A stretch of DNA of 64,000 nucleotides from Triops longicaudatus (lineage: Eukaryota > Arthropoda > Branchiopoda > Notostraca > Triopsidae): positions 1 to 64,000 of the forward strand of contig JAGQDJ010000182.1 of assembly GCA_022885665.1 (NCBI GenBank). The letters are read 5' to 3'. How positions within the stretch are numbered: the first letter of the stretch is position 1; each line of letters begins with the position of its first letter. The notes under the pieces were generated by a model, which ran no database searches, was not told the DNA's origin, and saw only the letters and a program-made list of their open reading frames with translations. Below, one piece after another: positions 21,831 to 31,960 of this stretch. Made by a program: the position numbers and the translations under genes.

Positions 21831-23096
21831 GCAAGAGCCATGCGCGGAAAAGAGCCGAGTGGCTGGACACCATACTCGGCTTATGGTAAACACAACTCTG
21901 ACTTTGGCGTGATTTGAGTTTTGTCACCTACTACCAACGTTAAAACGAACTATGACCCTTAGCTTCTTCTACCTGTATACCTTCAGAACTTTCAAATTAA
22001 GCCCTGGGGCAAAATGAAGGAAATTTTCGAAGAGACTATACCTGTTTTTTTACTTTTGGAAGCAGCTACTTAAGTGTATTATCTTTTGTTTCTATCGGTT
22101 GGGTGATTATATTAATACTTTTCTTTTCGCTGCAAAATCGTTACTTCGAAGGAAAATCCTTCTAGTTTTAGTTATTTTTGTCGTTATTTATAAATCACTA
22201 GCAGAAAATGAGCTCCATAAGAGGATTTCTTGGGTTGGAGACATACAACAAACAGCAATTTGAAGAGAGAAGGAAATTTTGAGAAAACCCGAAACTAAGA
22301 ACCCGGAATCTGTGGATTGCCGTTTATAATTCTGGTTCCTATTTACTTAGACTTCAAGAGAACGTCAAATCATTGGATAAAGATTACAAGTTTACGTCAG
22401 CTACATTAAACGAAATTCACAGTCAACATCGAGGCTTTTGCATTACAGAAGTTCTGAATTGACTACAGAGCTTAAATAATTTTATTACATTTTTTACTTA
22501 AAGTTTAGACGAAATAGACAATTAAAACGAATAAAAGCGCACTTTAAAATAAACCCAAATGATAAAGAGTTCTATTCATACTTTTCCTAGAACCGGTCAT
22601 GTAATTTTCCTTTATTTTAGTTTTAACGTACAAAATACTTCACGTTGATAACAAATCACTGTATTCGACAAAGATATAACTGTAAAAATTGTGTCCGAAA
22701 TTCTAAATAACAAAAGCAGTCGATTGTTACTCAACTTACTGAAACACTGTCAACAGCGTAAAAATACATCTTAAATGAAGAACTCGGCATCGAGATTAAT
22801 TGTTGCAGTAGTGAATCGTGCAAGGAATACAAGAAGCACAGAAAATTCTAATATTCAGCGTTTCTTTAAAAGTACTTGCGTTACAATGCTAAAATTTCAG
22901 TGTTACATTTTAAAATTTTTAATTTCAGACGTCAGGAATATTAACAAAGAAACGAGACAAGGCATTTGTTCAAGGAGGTTTCACTTTAGTACACTTATTC
23001 AACTGCTTAGCGTCACAATTTTCGCAACGTTGTCACGGTACCGTTAAGTTTTATGTGACCTTCGAGCGTACAGGAAACGTCGTTTCTAATTTGAAG
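21831..23096. other. Intergenic, AT-rich
   Basis: No gene or repeat recognised. A 90-codon plus frame at 22775-23047 has no domain or splice support. It contains the 3' flank of the minus-strand mucin gene. Confidence 0.5.
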
Positions 23097-24254
23097 TTAG
23101 GGAATATCTGGCTCCATTGTAGACATTACCCATTGTGTGAGTGTTGTGGTAGTTGATCCGCACACAGTTGGCGATTCGGTTGCAATATCCGTTACAGTTT
23201 GAACGAGGGTTCGGGTAATAGTAATGGCGTTGGGTTGCATGATCGTCTCGATACTGATTTCCGTGGTAGTACCGGCTATTGGATTGGTAGTTACAGTCTT
23301 CATGAAGTTTGCATTAATTGTAACTGTACTCGTCGCTAATGAGGATTCGATCGAAGTTTCCGTCGAAGTGACAGTTGTCGTAGAGTCAGTATAACTAACT
23401 CTCACTTCTTTAGTAGATTCCATTATAATTTTTGTTTTAGTACTTGTTAGAAAGGACGTTTCGGACACTGTAGAGAACTTGGTACTAGTAATTACGGTCG
23501 TAACCATGAAAGACTCGGTAGTTGTTTCCGTAGAGGTTAACGTACTCGTGAAAAGCGAGGGAAGGGTGGTCGTTTCGGTCGAAGTGAGAATACTGGTCGA
23601 AGTACTGGTAAGTGTAAAGGTAGGGATTGACAGAGTTTGCGTCACGGTGCTAATTTCAGTTTCTGTAACGCTCAAGACTGGAAACGTGGTCGTACTTTGG
23701 GTTACAAACAGAAAACTGGTTTCTATGCTGTTTAAAACACTCGAAGCAGTTACGGTAGAATACGCAGTGACGAAGCTAATTGACACGTCGGTTGTCGTTG
23801 AACCTACAGAGTAATACAATACCGAAAAACTCGTTTCTAGCGTAGTGAAGGGAACGTATACGGTAGAAGTGACAACACCTGCGCCATCTTCCGTGCCACC
23901 GACGTACTGGGTGACTGTTTCCGTCACAGTCAGAACCATTAATAAGCGATTCAGGTCTTTGTCGCTTCCTACGTTTTTTGTATCTGCTCTCTTATATCGA
24001 TGACGGAGTCCGGATACGAAATCCGGGTGAAAAACTGGAACAGATGCGTTCATAATTTGAGTCACGTCAGAATTGGCTGCAAAAATTGTGTTTGGAAGTT
24101 CGTCCGTACGCTTGAAATCTTCATCACTGATTTCCCTGGAAAACCACGAAGGCTCCAGGTGCATGTACTTGGGTTCAGGAAGTACTAAAGCACGCGCTGT
24201 AGAGATGCTTGCGACAATTACAAGAAACACTGGTCTTAGTATTGCTTGTGACAT
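23097..24254 (-). CDS. Mucin-like Ser/Thr-rich secreted protein 1
   Basis: Single exon, 385 aa. The signal peptide is residues 1-22 (core VFLVIVASISTARA). A short non-repetitive pro-region (LEPSWFSREISDEDFKRTDE) ends in a dibasic site (HRYKR, about residue 89). Then follow about 290 residues dominated by Thr, Ser and Val in TxTxTETxT patterns (TVTETVTQYV, SLFTSTLTSTETTTES), an obvious substrate for O-glycosylation. There is no membrane segment. The N-terminal region and the first S/T block match the larger gene at 26015-30901, so the two are tandem paralogues. It is likely a secreted gel or barrier component of gut, salivary or cuticle surfaces. The start ATG is preceded by a long A run. Confidence 0.8.
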   Translation of the reverse strand: MSQAILRPVFLVIVASISTARALVLPEPKYMHLEPSWFSREISDEDFKRTDELPNTIFAANSDVTQIMNASVPVFHPDFVSGLRHRYKRADTKNVGSDKDLNRLLMVLTVTETVTQYVGGTEDGAGVVTSTVYVPFTTLETSFSVLYYSVGSTTTDVSISFVTAYSTVTASSVLNSIETSFLFVTQSTTTFPVLSVTETEISTVTQTLSIPTFTLTSTSTSILTSTETTTLPSLFTSTLTSTETTTESFMVTTVITSTKFSTVSETSFLTSTKTKIIMESTKEVRVSYTDSTTTVTSTETSIESSLATSTVTINANFMKTVTTNPIAGTTTEISIETIMQPNAITITRTLVQTVTDIATESPTVCGSTTTTLTQWVMSTMEPDIP

Positions 24255-26014
24255 TTTTTTTTTTTTTTAATTTTACAAAACACGTGTTTGGAAACTGACA
24301 ATGCACGCTAAGTTCTGACGCACAAAACGAGCTAATTAAAGTGCGTTAATATGGCACAACATTCGATTACTAGAGAACTCCACGTTTTGTTGTCAGCTTC
24401 TGAGACTTCAAGCTGAAACTATGCTTCGCACCTATCTTCTTCTGCTTCTAGGCCTTCAGAACCCATGAATTAGCCCTCTGGGCTTAATTTTAATAACTTT
24501 TGAGGAGTAAACGAAACGGATCTGAACCCAGCGAGCTGCCTTAGTAAGTACATTATCGAAATTTTTATCAGGAGACGGTATTAGGACGTTTAGCTTCGCA
24601 GGGATGCACAGGTATTTTTACGGAGATCACCAATCCGAATGGGTTGAATTATTTTTAGAAGTTATCTCTTTGTCAGTTACAGAAAACGAGGCAGTGACAT
24701 ATGTAATAGTTACTACAAATATTTTTCAACAAATTTCTAGTCGGCAAATTAATTTACGAATTACGGCTTCATTTTTATGTTTTTTTCTTCTTTTTCTGTA
24801 TTTAGCTATAAAAAGATATGCTCATAATTAGGGTTAGATAAAAATCGGATTTTCTGTCATTATCAGAGAAAGCAAACGCTCTTAGCTGACCAATGTTACA
24901 GTACACAGAGGTCAATTATATTTATGTTTCATTTTTTACAAAAATAAGGCCAAAACCGTATTTAAAGTTTTTGTCTACTCTTGATCACGTAAAAACAATT
25001 TAGAAACTACATTTGTGTTTTTCAGCATATCCTACTACTAATAAAATAAGAATTTACAAAAGTATTTCCCTAGTTGGGCGTTCACTGTATACGCAATTTA
25101 ATTACATGCGGTTAAAATGTTTGTAATTTTCTTTTAAGGATCTAAGTAATCAATTTCGTCGAAAATCCTCGAAAACCACATGGTTTCAACTCACCTGGCT
25201 TAGACTTTTTGCATCCAATCATCATACGATGGCAAAAGTGCTAACAACTTTTTTAAACAGCATATTTTTATTCTTTTAGTATTTTCTATACTTTTCGGTA
25301 TTTAAAGAAATAGATCGTAGCGTGTTTTTTCGAGAAATTTTTGTGATTTTTATCTAGAATTTCTCATAATTAATAGTTTTAATACAGTTAATAGTTTTCT
25401 ATTATTTAATCATGTTTGAGGCATGTGATAATTTCGAGCTAACAGAACTGTCAGAACTGTAATCCAAAATCACGTGGTTACATGCCTTGTCAGTACTGCC
25501 ACATATCCATAGACAAGTACAACAATAATTCCTGCTGTAAAGAAAGGAACTGTCAAATCGAAATTACCTACACTCAACAATTACCAATCTCTCAACAATA
25601 TTCATTTACAGGGCAATCGTAATACAAATCTAGGATATGTTTTCACGCGTGTTGTGATATTAATGAAAAACCTGGATTTTTCGTTTGAGCATGGATTTTT
25701 TATTTGAAAATGAGACTTCCACAGTACAAAAATCTTAACAAACTCGAAGTGCTCAACCTTCAGCAAGATTAAATGCTCAACATTCAAACAAACAGAAACA
25801 AGAAGTGAAAAGTAACAAATCCATAAATCTACTAAATACAAACCAACTTCAATTTTGAACAAAAAGTTAAACAGAAAATATGAAAAAAATGCAATTGTGA
25901 CCTTAACCAGCAAATTCCTATATCAAATCTTCATTGTTGGTCTGTTTTAAATCAATCTGTGCCATCTAACGGGCGCATTGTCGACTATATCAAATGTTCG
26001 GGCAACTCGGCTCT
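24255..26014. other. Intergenic between the two mucin-like genes
   Basis: AT-rich. It holds the 3' flank of the large mucin gene, with a possible AATAAA on the minus strand at 25698-25703, and the dispersed repeat copy at 25935-25990. Small plus-strand frames have no support. Confidence 0.5.
25935..25990 (+). repeat. Dispersed CCATCTAACGG repeat, copy 2
   Basis: Shares GTTGGTCTGTTTTAA with copy 3 and CTGTGCCATCTAACGGG with all copies. It lies 25 bp beyond the stop codon of the large mucin gene, so it is probably in its 3' UTR. Confidence 0.7.
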
Positions 26015-29000
26015 TTAAGACGGGTATAAAACAGGTTCCCTTGAACTCACAAATTCCCCAACGTATTTCGTCGGTTCAATAGGAAACACGTGGCGCTCAA
26101 TCGTAATAGCGTCGTAGTTCTCTAACCGTCTTGATCGTTTGTTTCGAGGAGGGTTCTGGCAAGTAGGGTAACCCCTGCAGTTGCAACTGCCCGTAGGGCA
26201 AACGCAGCACGTTCTTGTAACCACTGGACGATTCGTGTTGTCCTTTTGCTTTACACTTCCAACAGGCACACCCGCTACCTTCCTATTTTCCATAATATTC
26301 ATTCTGCGATTCTCGGCAAGTCGGGGCTCTGTGATCTTACTAGCTTTGCTCGTCGTTTTTGTAGTCGGACTTTTAACAGTAGTGCTACTGACTTTCGTAG
26401 TTTTATCTTCACTTTTGCTCGTCGTTCCATCAGTAACCTCCCCGGAGTCCGTTTTAGTTGGATTTATGTCCACGGTCTTCGTGGGCGTGACCTCCGTTTT
26501 CGTGGCGACCTTGGTTGTCTTGATAGGGCTTGCGTCTACATCCGTATCTGTTTCAGTGATTAACCCAGGGTCGACCACTACAACCGTTACTTTGCCAGGT
26601 GCTCCAGTATTTTCAACAGTAGTGCTACTAACTTTCGTAGTTTTATCTTTAGTCGTTGTTCCGTCAGTAACTTCTCCAGAGCCCGGTTCAGTTGGATTTT
26701 TGTCCACGGTCTTCGTGGGCGTGACCTCCGTTTTCGCGGCGACCTTGGTTGGCTTGATAGGGCTTGCGTCAACATCCGTATCTGTTTCAGTGATTAACGC
26801 TGGGTCGACCACTACAACCGTTACTGTGCCAGGCGCTCCAGTAGTTTTCATTGTAGTGCTACTGACTTTCGTAGTTTTATCTTTACTCGTCGTTCCGTCA
26901 GTAACCTCCCCAGAATCCGGTTCACTTGGATTTATTTCTAGGGTCCTCGTGGGCGTGACCTCAGTTTTCGTGGCGACCTTGGTGGTCTTAATAGGGCTTG
27001 CGTCTACATCCGTATCTGTTGCTGTGATTAATCCAGGTTCTACGACTACAACCGTTACTGTGCCAGGCTCCGTTGCTTTACCAGGTTTCATTGTTGGTTT
27101 TACCTTCGTAGGACAAATAATTGCGGTACCGAAATCTCCACATACCTTGGAGTAAGTTTCTTTAGTTCCTGTGGTAAGTGTCTTGGTTCGCGTTTTAGTA
27201 CTCATCCAGGTATGAAGTGGCGGGACGAATGTAGGTTTTGTGAGGGTGGTTACTTGTAGATTTTCTATAGGGATACCCGGACAGGTCAACTGGCTTGTAC
27301 TGATGTATACCAATGTCACAGTCTGTTGCACAGTTACGGTCGGTACACCGCCAATTGTTGAGGTAACAGGAGTTTCCGTCTCTGCAGAAGTTCCGATTGT
27401 TGTAAGTGTTGCGGTTCCTTCACTAGGGACGCTGCTCGTAGAACTCGGCGGAGTTTCGGTGCCAACGCTTGTGACAGGAGTAGATGGAGTTATTTCTGTA
27501 ACACTTCCTGCTAAGGTTTCTTCGGGCGAAACGGTAGTCGAAGACTCCAGTGGAATACCGGTTAAGGTCATTGTTGTTGACGTACCACCAGACTCTGTCG
27601 GAGCTATTACAACCACGAAAGACGTGGTGCTTGGAGTGGGTTCAATTTCTGTCGAAGTGCCTGGGACAGTGACGACCGTTTCTGAAGGAGTAGTAGTACC
27701 TTCGGTTGAGCTGGGAACAATGGTAAAAGTTCCTGAAGTGCTTCCCGGTATTGTGAAAGAAATAGTGGAAATAATCGGCTCTCCTGTTACGCTTTCTTCG
27801 GGCGAAACGGTAGTTGAAGGCTCCACTGGAATACCGGTCAAGGTCATTGCTGTTGACGTACCACCAGACTCAGTCGGAGCTACTACAACCACGAGAGACG
27901 TAGTGCTTGGAGTGGGTTCAACTTCTGTCGTTGCGCCAGACACAGTTGGTGATACCGTTTCCGTGACAACAGTAACTGGTTCGGTGTCTTCAGTTGTGCT
28001 AGGAGATACCGTAAAAGTAGTTGAAACGTTGCCTGGGACGGTGTACGTAACCGTAGCGGTGTCAGTTGCAGGTGCGGAAGATTCTGGAATGCTTCCTGTC
28101 AGTGAAACGCTACTAGTTGTACTTTCCGTAATAGTTGGACTTGGAGTCGTCTCAATCGGTGCTGTGGAAGGAGTAGTGCTTTCAGTTACGGTTATGATGG
28201 TAACCGGAGGAGTTGTATCGTCAGTTGGACTGGGAGTAACGGAGAAAGTTCCTGCAGTGCTTCCCGGTACTGTGAAAGAAATAGTGGGAATAATCGGCTC
28301 TCCTGGTACGCTTTCTTCGGGCGAAACGGTAGTTGAAGGCTCCACTGGAATACCGGTTAAGGTCATTGTAGTTGACGTACCACCAGACTCTGTGGGAGCT
28401 ACTACAATCACGAAAGACGTGGTGCTTGGAGTGGGTTCAATTTCTGTCGAAGTGCCTGGGACAGTGACGACCGTATCTGAAGGCGTAGTTGTACCTTCGG
28501 TTGAGCTGGGAACAATGGTAAAAGTTCCTGAAGTGCTTCCCGGTACTGTGAAAGAAATAGTGGGAATAATCGGCTCTCCTGGTACGCTTTCTTCGGGCGA
28601 AACGGTTGTTGAAGACTCGACTGGAATACCGGTTAAGGTCATTGTAGTTGACGTACCACCAGACTCAGTCGGAGCTACTACAACCACGAAAGACGTGGTG
28701 CTTGGAGTGGGTTCAATTTCTGTCGAAGTGCCTGGGACAGTGACGACCGTATCTGAAGGCGTAGTTGTACCTTCGGTTGAGCTGGGTACAATGGTAAAAG
28801 TTCCTGAAGTGCTTCCCGGTATTGTGAAAGAAATAGTGGGAATAATCGGCTCTCCTGGTACGCTTTCTTCGGGCGAAACGGTAGTTGAAGGCTCCACTGG
28901 AATACCGGTTAAGGTCATTGTAGTTGACGTACCACCAGACTCTGTGGGAGCTACTACAACCACGAGAGACGTGGAACTTGGAGTGGGTTCAACTTCTGTC

Positions 29001-30901
29001 GTTGTGCCAGACACAGTTGGTGATACCGTTTCCGTGACAAAAGTAACTGGTTCGGTGGCTGTGTCTTCAGTTGTGCTAGGAGATATCGTAAAAGTAGTTG
29101 AAACGTTGCCTGGGACGGTGTACGTAACCGTAGCGGTGTCAGTTACAGGTGGGGAAGTTTCTGGAATACTTCCTGTCAGTGAAACGCTACTAGTTGTACC
29201 TTCCGTAACAGTTGGACTTGGAGTCGTCTCAATCGGTGCTGTGGACGGAGTAGTGCTTTGAGTTACGGTAACAACGGGAACCGTTTCGACTATGACGACT
29301 GTTGCTGGACGAGTTGTTCCGTCTATTATGGTAGGTGTGATGGTATAAGTTGTTGGAACGACACCTGGTACGACAATGGTTATTGGGGGAATCGAAGGAG
29401 TGCTAGGAAGTTCTTCAGCCGTTGTACTTGGTTCAATTGCGATTGAAGGTGTAGAAGTGGCTGAAGGTGTAGAAGTGACTGAAGGTGTACAAGTGACTGA
29501 AGGTATAGAAGTGACGGTTTTAACTATGAGTTCTGTTGTGGTCTCCGTCGAGGTTACAGTTTCGGTCGCGGTAGTACAGGTTGCCGCCTCTGTTGCTATG
29601 GATGTGAGAGTAGTAGTCGAGACAATACTAAAGGTCGCTACACTTGTCGTACTTTCTGTGGAAATAATTGTGCTAGTTGAAACGGCCGTTATGGTGTCTA
29701 TGGAAGTGATTGTGCTGGACGATACGGTCTTGATGGTCAAGGAGAGTGTCAATGTCTCAACGGAAGTGACGGTACTAGGTACAATGACAGTTACCGTATC
29801 TACGGATGTAACTGTATTAGTTAAAGCTGTACTAACTGTCCAGGTAGCTAATTGCGTCTCGGTTACAATGACTGTTGTGAACGAATAGGATGTCGTTGTT
29901 TTTGTCGCTGTAACCGTGCTGGTCGTACTGCTGCTCAGTGTCCATACAGCTACGTCTGTTACCATTGAGGTAGTGGTACTCGTGGCAGTTGCGGTGACGG
30001 TTTCTGTCGCTGTAACTGCATTTGTTGTTATCGTTGCCACCTCAGTACTTGTTTCTGTCACCGTTTCGGTTTCTGTTACAGTGCTTGCTATGGTGGACAT
30101 GGCTGTAGTAATTTGATATGTGGTAAAGGTACTAGTAATAACTACCGCGGTCTCTGTCGGAGTAGCAACAGCAGTAGGTTCAATAGTCGACGTAAAAAAA
30201 TCTGTTATCGTTTCTAATGTCGTAATCGTCGTAATCGATGTGCAGTAACTAGCCAATTGATCAGGAAAGGCTGACAAAATCTGAGGAGATAGTACAAAAC
30301 CGGAACCAAGTCCAACCGTGCCGTCCGGGTTGCCTGGGACTCCGTTGACCGTTACAACCGGCTGTACCGTACTTATTAAAACGCTTGTAGTGGTCACACT
30401 TTCCGTTGTTGTTTGTGTGAGAACCTCGGTCGCCAGGCTGGTCATTGTTGACGTAGTCGTGAGGACAGAAAACTGAACTTCGGTACTACCAGGGATGTAC
30501 ACGTACGAAGTTGAGGTTTCTACATTCGTGCCGTCGATTGTGACGAACTCTGTGTCTGTAGCCACCGGCTGAAATATTTTTCGAATATTGTCTCTTCTCT
30601 TTGTTCTGTCAGCTTCGTTGTTATTTTTATCCTGGAATTTCGAAGGGGAGATTAAATTTGAGCGAGTAACGGTGACCACGGGCCGAGATTGGGTTTTGGC
30701 GCTAGCGTCGGCTGCGCTTGGCAACACGTTGGATTTCGTAGGTAACTCTTGCGTGCGCTTATGGTTGTCACGGTAAGTTTCGGGAAACATCCACGATGGA
30801 TTTAACTCGAGACGGGGAGGGAGGGCGGAATTTTCTGCCATGGACAGAAAAACGAGGCTGAGGATACATCTCTGCCTGAGTCGAGACACGCAAAATTGCA
30901 T
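26015..30901 (-). CDS. Large mucin-like Ser/Thr-rich secreted protein 2
   Basis: Single exon of 4.9 kb, 1628 aa counted from the ATG at 30901. An in-frame upstream start at 30934 would be TTG and is not used. The signal peptide (core CILSLVFLSMAENSA) is followed by LELNPSWMFPE and a dibasic site (DRTKRR), both matching mucin-like protein 1. The body is Thr/Ser/Pro/Val-rich: first irregular TxTxTET repeats, then about five copies of a 92-residue repeat (GEPIIPTISFTVPGSTSGTF ... VVVVAPTESGGTSTT), then three copies of a repeat of about 77 residues (TVVVVDPGLITETDTDVDAS). Near the C-terminus sit a compact Cys cluster (TCCVCPTGSCNCRGYPTC) and a further basic cleavage-like site (RNKRSRR). It is a secreted, heavily O-glycosylated polymer-type protein. 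The Cys cluster could serve disulfide linking. Confidence 0.82.
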   Translation of the reverse strand: MQFCVSRLRQRCILSLVFLSMAENSALPPRLELNPSWMFPETYRDNHKRTQELPTKSNVLPSAADASAKTQSRPVVTVTRSNLISPSKFQDKNNNEADRTKRRDNIRKIFQPVATDTEFVTIDGTNVETSTSYVYIPGSTEVQFSVLTTTSTMTSLATEVLTQTTTESVTTTSVLISTVQPVVTVNGVPGNPDGTVGLGSGFVLSPQILSAFPDQLASYCTSITTITTLETITDFFTSTIEPTAVATPTETAVVITSTFTTYQITTAMSTIASTVTETETVTETSTEVATITTNAVTATETVTATATSTTTSMVTDVAVWTLSSSTTSTVTATKTTTSYSFTTVIVTETQLATWTVSTALTNTVTSVDTVTVIVPSTVTSVETLTLSLTIKTVSSSTITSIDTITAVSTSTIISTESTTSVATFSIVSTTTLTSIATEAATCTTATETVTSTETTTELIVKTVTSIPSVTCTPSVTSTPSATSTPSIAIEPSTTAEELPSTPSIPPITIVVPGVVPTTYTITPTIIDGTTRPATVVIVETVPVVTVTQSTTPSTAPIETTPSPTVTEGTTSSVSLTGSIPETSPPVTDTATVTYTVPGNVSTTFTISPSTTEDTATEPVTFVTETVSPTVSGTTTEVEPTPSSTSLVVVVAPTESGGTSTTMTLTGIPVEPSTTVSPEESVPGEPIIPTISFTIPGSTSGTFTIVPSSTEGTTTPSDTVVTVPGTSTEIEPTPSTTSFVVVVAPTESGGTSTTMTLTGIPVESSTTVSPEESVPGEPIIPTISFTVPGSTSGTFTIVPSSTEGTTTPSDTVVTVPGTSTEIEPTPSTTSFVIVVAPTESGGTSTTMTLTGIPVEPSTTVSPEESVPGEPIIPTISFTVPGSTAGTFSVTPSPTDDTTPPVTIITVTESTTPSTAPIETTPSPTITESTTSSVSLTGSIPESSAPATDTATVTYTVPGNVSTTFTVSPSTTEDTEPVTVVTETVSPTVSGATTEVEPTPSTTSLVVVVAPTESGGTSTAMTLTGIPVEPSTTVSPEESVTGEPIISTISFTIPGSTSGTFTIVPSSTEGTTTPSETVVTVPGTSTEIEPTPSTTSFVVVIAPTESGGTSTTMTLTGIPLESSTTVSPEETLAGSVTEITPSTPVTSVGTETPPSSTSSVPSEGTATLTTIGTSAETETPVTSTIGGVPTVTVQQTVTLVYISTSQLTCPGIPIENLQVTTLTKPTFVPPLHTWMSTKTRTKTLTTGTKETYSKVCGDFGTAIICPTKVKPTMKPGKATEPGTVTVVVVEPGLITATDTDVDASPIKTTKVATKTEVTPTRTLEINPSEPDSGEVTDGTTSKDKTTKVSSTTMKTTGAPGTVTVVVVDPALITETDTDVDASPIKPTKVAAKTEVTPTKTVDKNPTEPGSGEVTDGTTTKDKTTKVSSTTVENTGAPGKVTVVVVDPGLITETDTDVDASPIKTTKVATKTEVTPTKTVDINPTKTDSGEVTDGTTSKSEDKTTKVSSTTVKSPTTKTTSKASKITEPRLAENRRMNIMENRKVAGVPVGSVKQKDNTNRPVVTRTCCVCPTGSCNCRGYPTCQNPPRNKRSRRLENYDAITIERHVFPIEPTKYVGEFVSSREPVLYPS
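26370..27060 (-). repeat. Coding repeat of about 231-240 bp, three copies
   Basis: In-frame units of about 77-80 codons in the large mucin gene, starting near 26380, 26627 and 26858 on the plus strand (landmark CTTTCGTAGTTTTATCTT). Each encodes the TDTDVDASPIK segment. Confidence 0.8.
27514..29100 (-). repeat. 276-bp (92-codon) coding repeat array
   Basis: The landmark TCTTCGGGCGAAACGG recurs near 27520, 27796, 28313, 28588 and 28864. Four of the intervals are 276 bp or about twice that. Copies differ by few bases, so the array is young or homogenised. Length variation between individuals is likely. Confidence 0.8.
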
Positions 30902-31698
30902 TGTTAACCAATTAAACCGCAAAAATTCCAACACCTTTCCACACCACTGTACTTAAAAACTTATTTTTAACTCGCAAAGCTAAATATGCTTAGCGTGGAA
31001 CACGTTCGCCTCGGAACTGATGTCCGTTACAGGTCTCTACCTGAGAATAACACCTGCCGAAATAGCATAGATAAATTTTTGCATACGAAGAAGAGAGCTA
31101 GATACAAACTGCCTTCGGCGATTATAGGAATTTTTTCCTACAGTTGAACGCAGATTTGCTGTAGGATTTACCCTTGTCAATTTGGTCCCACGTATGGCAA
31201 AAACGCCTATTTTCGACCAGGTTAACAGCCGTTTTATCTTTTCTTGAATGATACGAACTGCGTGTATTCTTAGAAAATTGGAATCAGGTAGCAAGGAACA
31301 TCTCTTTTACGGCTTGATTTAAAAACTAACAAAGGAAAGCGTGGTGTATAGCGGGACGAATGAAGTTTTGATGGTTTTTCCACAACATCCCTTGAAAGTC
31401 ATAAACAGAAGTCAGGTAGGGTATTAAGGCACAATTTATATTTAAAGTGTCTAATTTCCTGTTACTTCCTTCACTATTAATAGGCTTTCCGTTTTGCATA
31501 CGCAATATTTTTTTCTTCCGTGTGAATTTGTCCTGCACAGTTTATCGAGCTCGCATGGCCTGAGGCGATGAAAAGCCGCGAAGTTGGCTTGAAAGCCAGC
31601 TTTTTATCGTTCTATTCAAAGAGCCACAGCTCCTCTTACCAGCTCTTACGAGCAAACATGTTCATCTAAAATTAAGGCCACGAATAACCAGTCGATAT

Positions 31699-31960
31699 TG
31701 TAGCGTTCGTTATTACCCAACAGTCAATTTCGTAGCCGCCCAACAATGAATCCTAAGATTGGTAAGAATGAAATTCCCTGCACCGAGCCTGTAATAGAGA
31801 GTTCCTTTTTGACCTTCCTTTGAGTCAGTTGCGTTTCCTGAGAGCGAAATTTGATTGTTGTAAACGTAGAGTGAGAGTTAGCACGAGAAGGAGAGTGTTT
31901 TTGAGTGCTTTTGTATTGAAGTTACGAATAAACGGATTTGAAAAGGAGTAGAACGTAACA
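31699..31960 (+). mobile_element. Solo LTR, copy 1
   Basis: 262 bp beginning TGTAGCGTTC and ending GAACGTAACA, flanked on both sides by the 4-bp direct repeat ATAT (31695-31698 and 31961-31964). It contains GAATAAACGG, a poly(A)-signal-like motif. It is homologous along its length to 47002-47299 and 59002-59215. TG...CA ends and a 4-bp target duplication fit an LTR retrotransposon reduced to a single LTR. Confidence 0.7.

Noticed and set aside
26181..27155. 324-codon plus-strand open frame
   Set aside because: Antisense shadow of the mucin's C-terminal repeats, for the same compositional reason.
27240..29261. 673-codon open frame on the plus strand, rich in Val/Gly/Ser
   Set aside because: It is the exact antisense of the Thr/Ser/Pro repeat region of the large mucin gene. 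ACN/TCN/CCN codons read backwards give few stops, which explains the long frame. It has no start context, signal or domain.
29240..30120. Series of 60-170-codon plus-strand frames (for example GVEVTEGVQVTEG repeats)
   Set aside because: Antisense shadows of the N-terminal Thr/Ser repeats of the large mucin.
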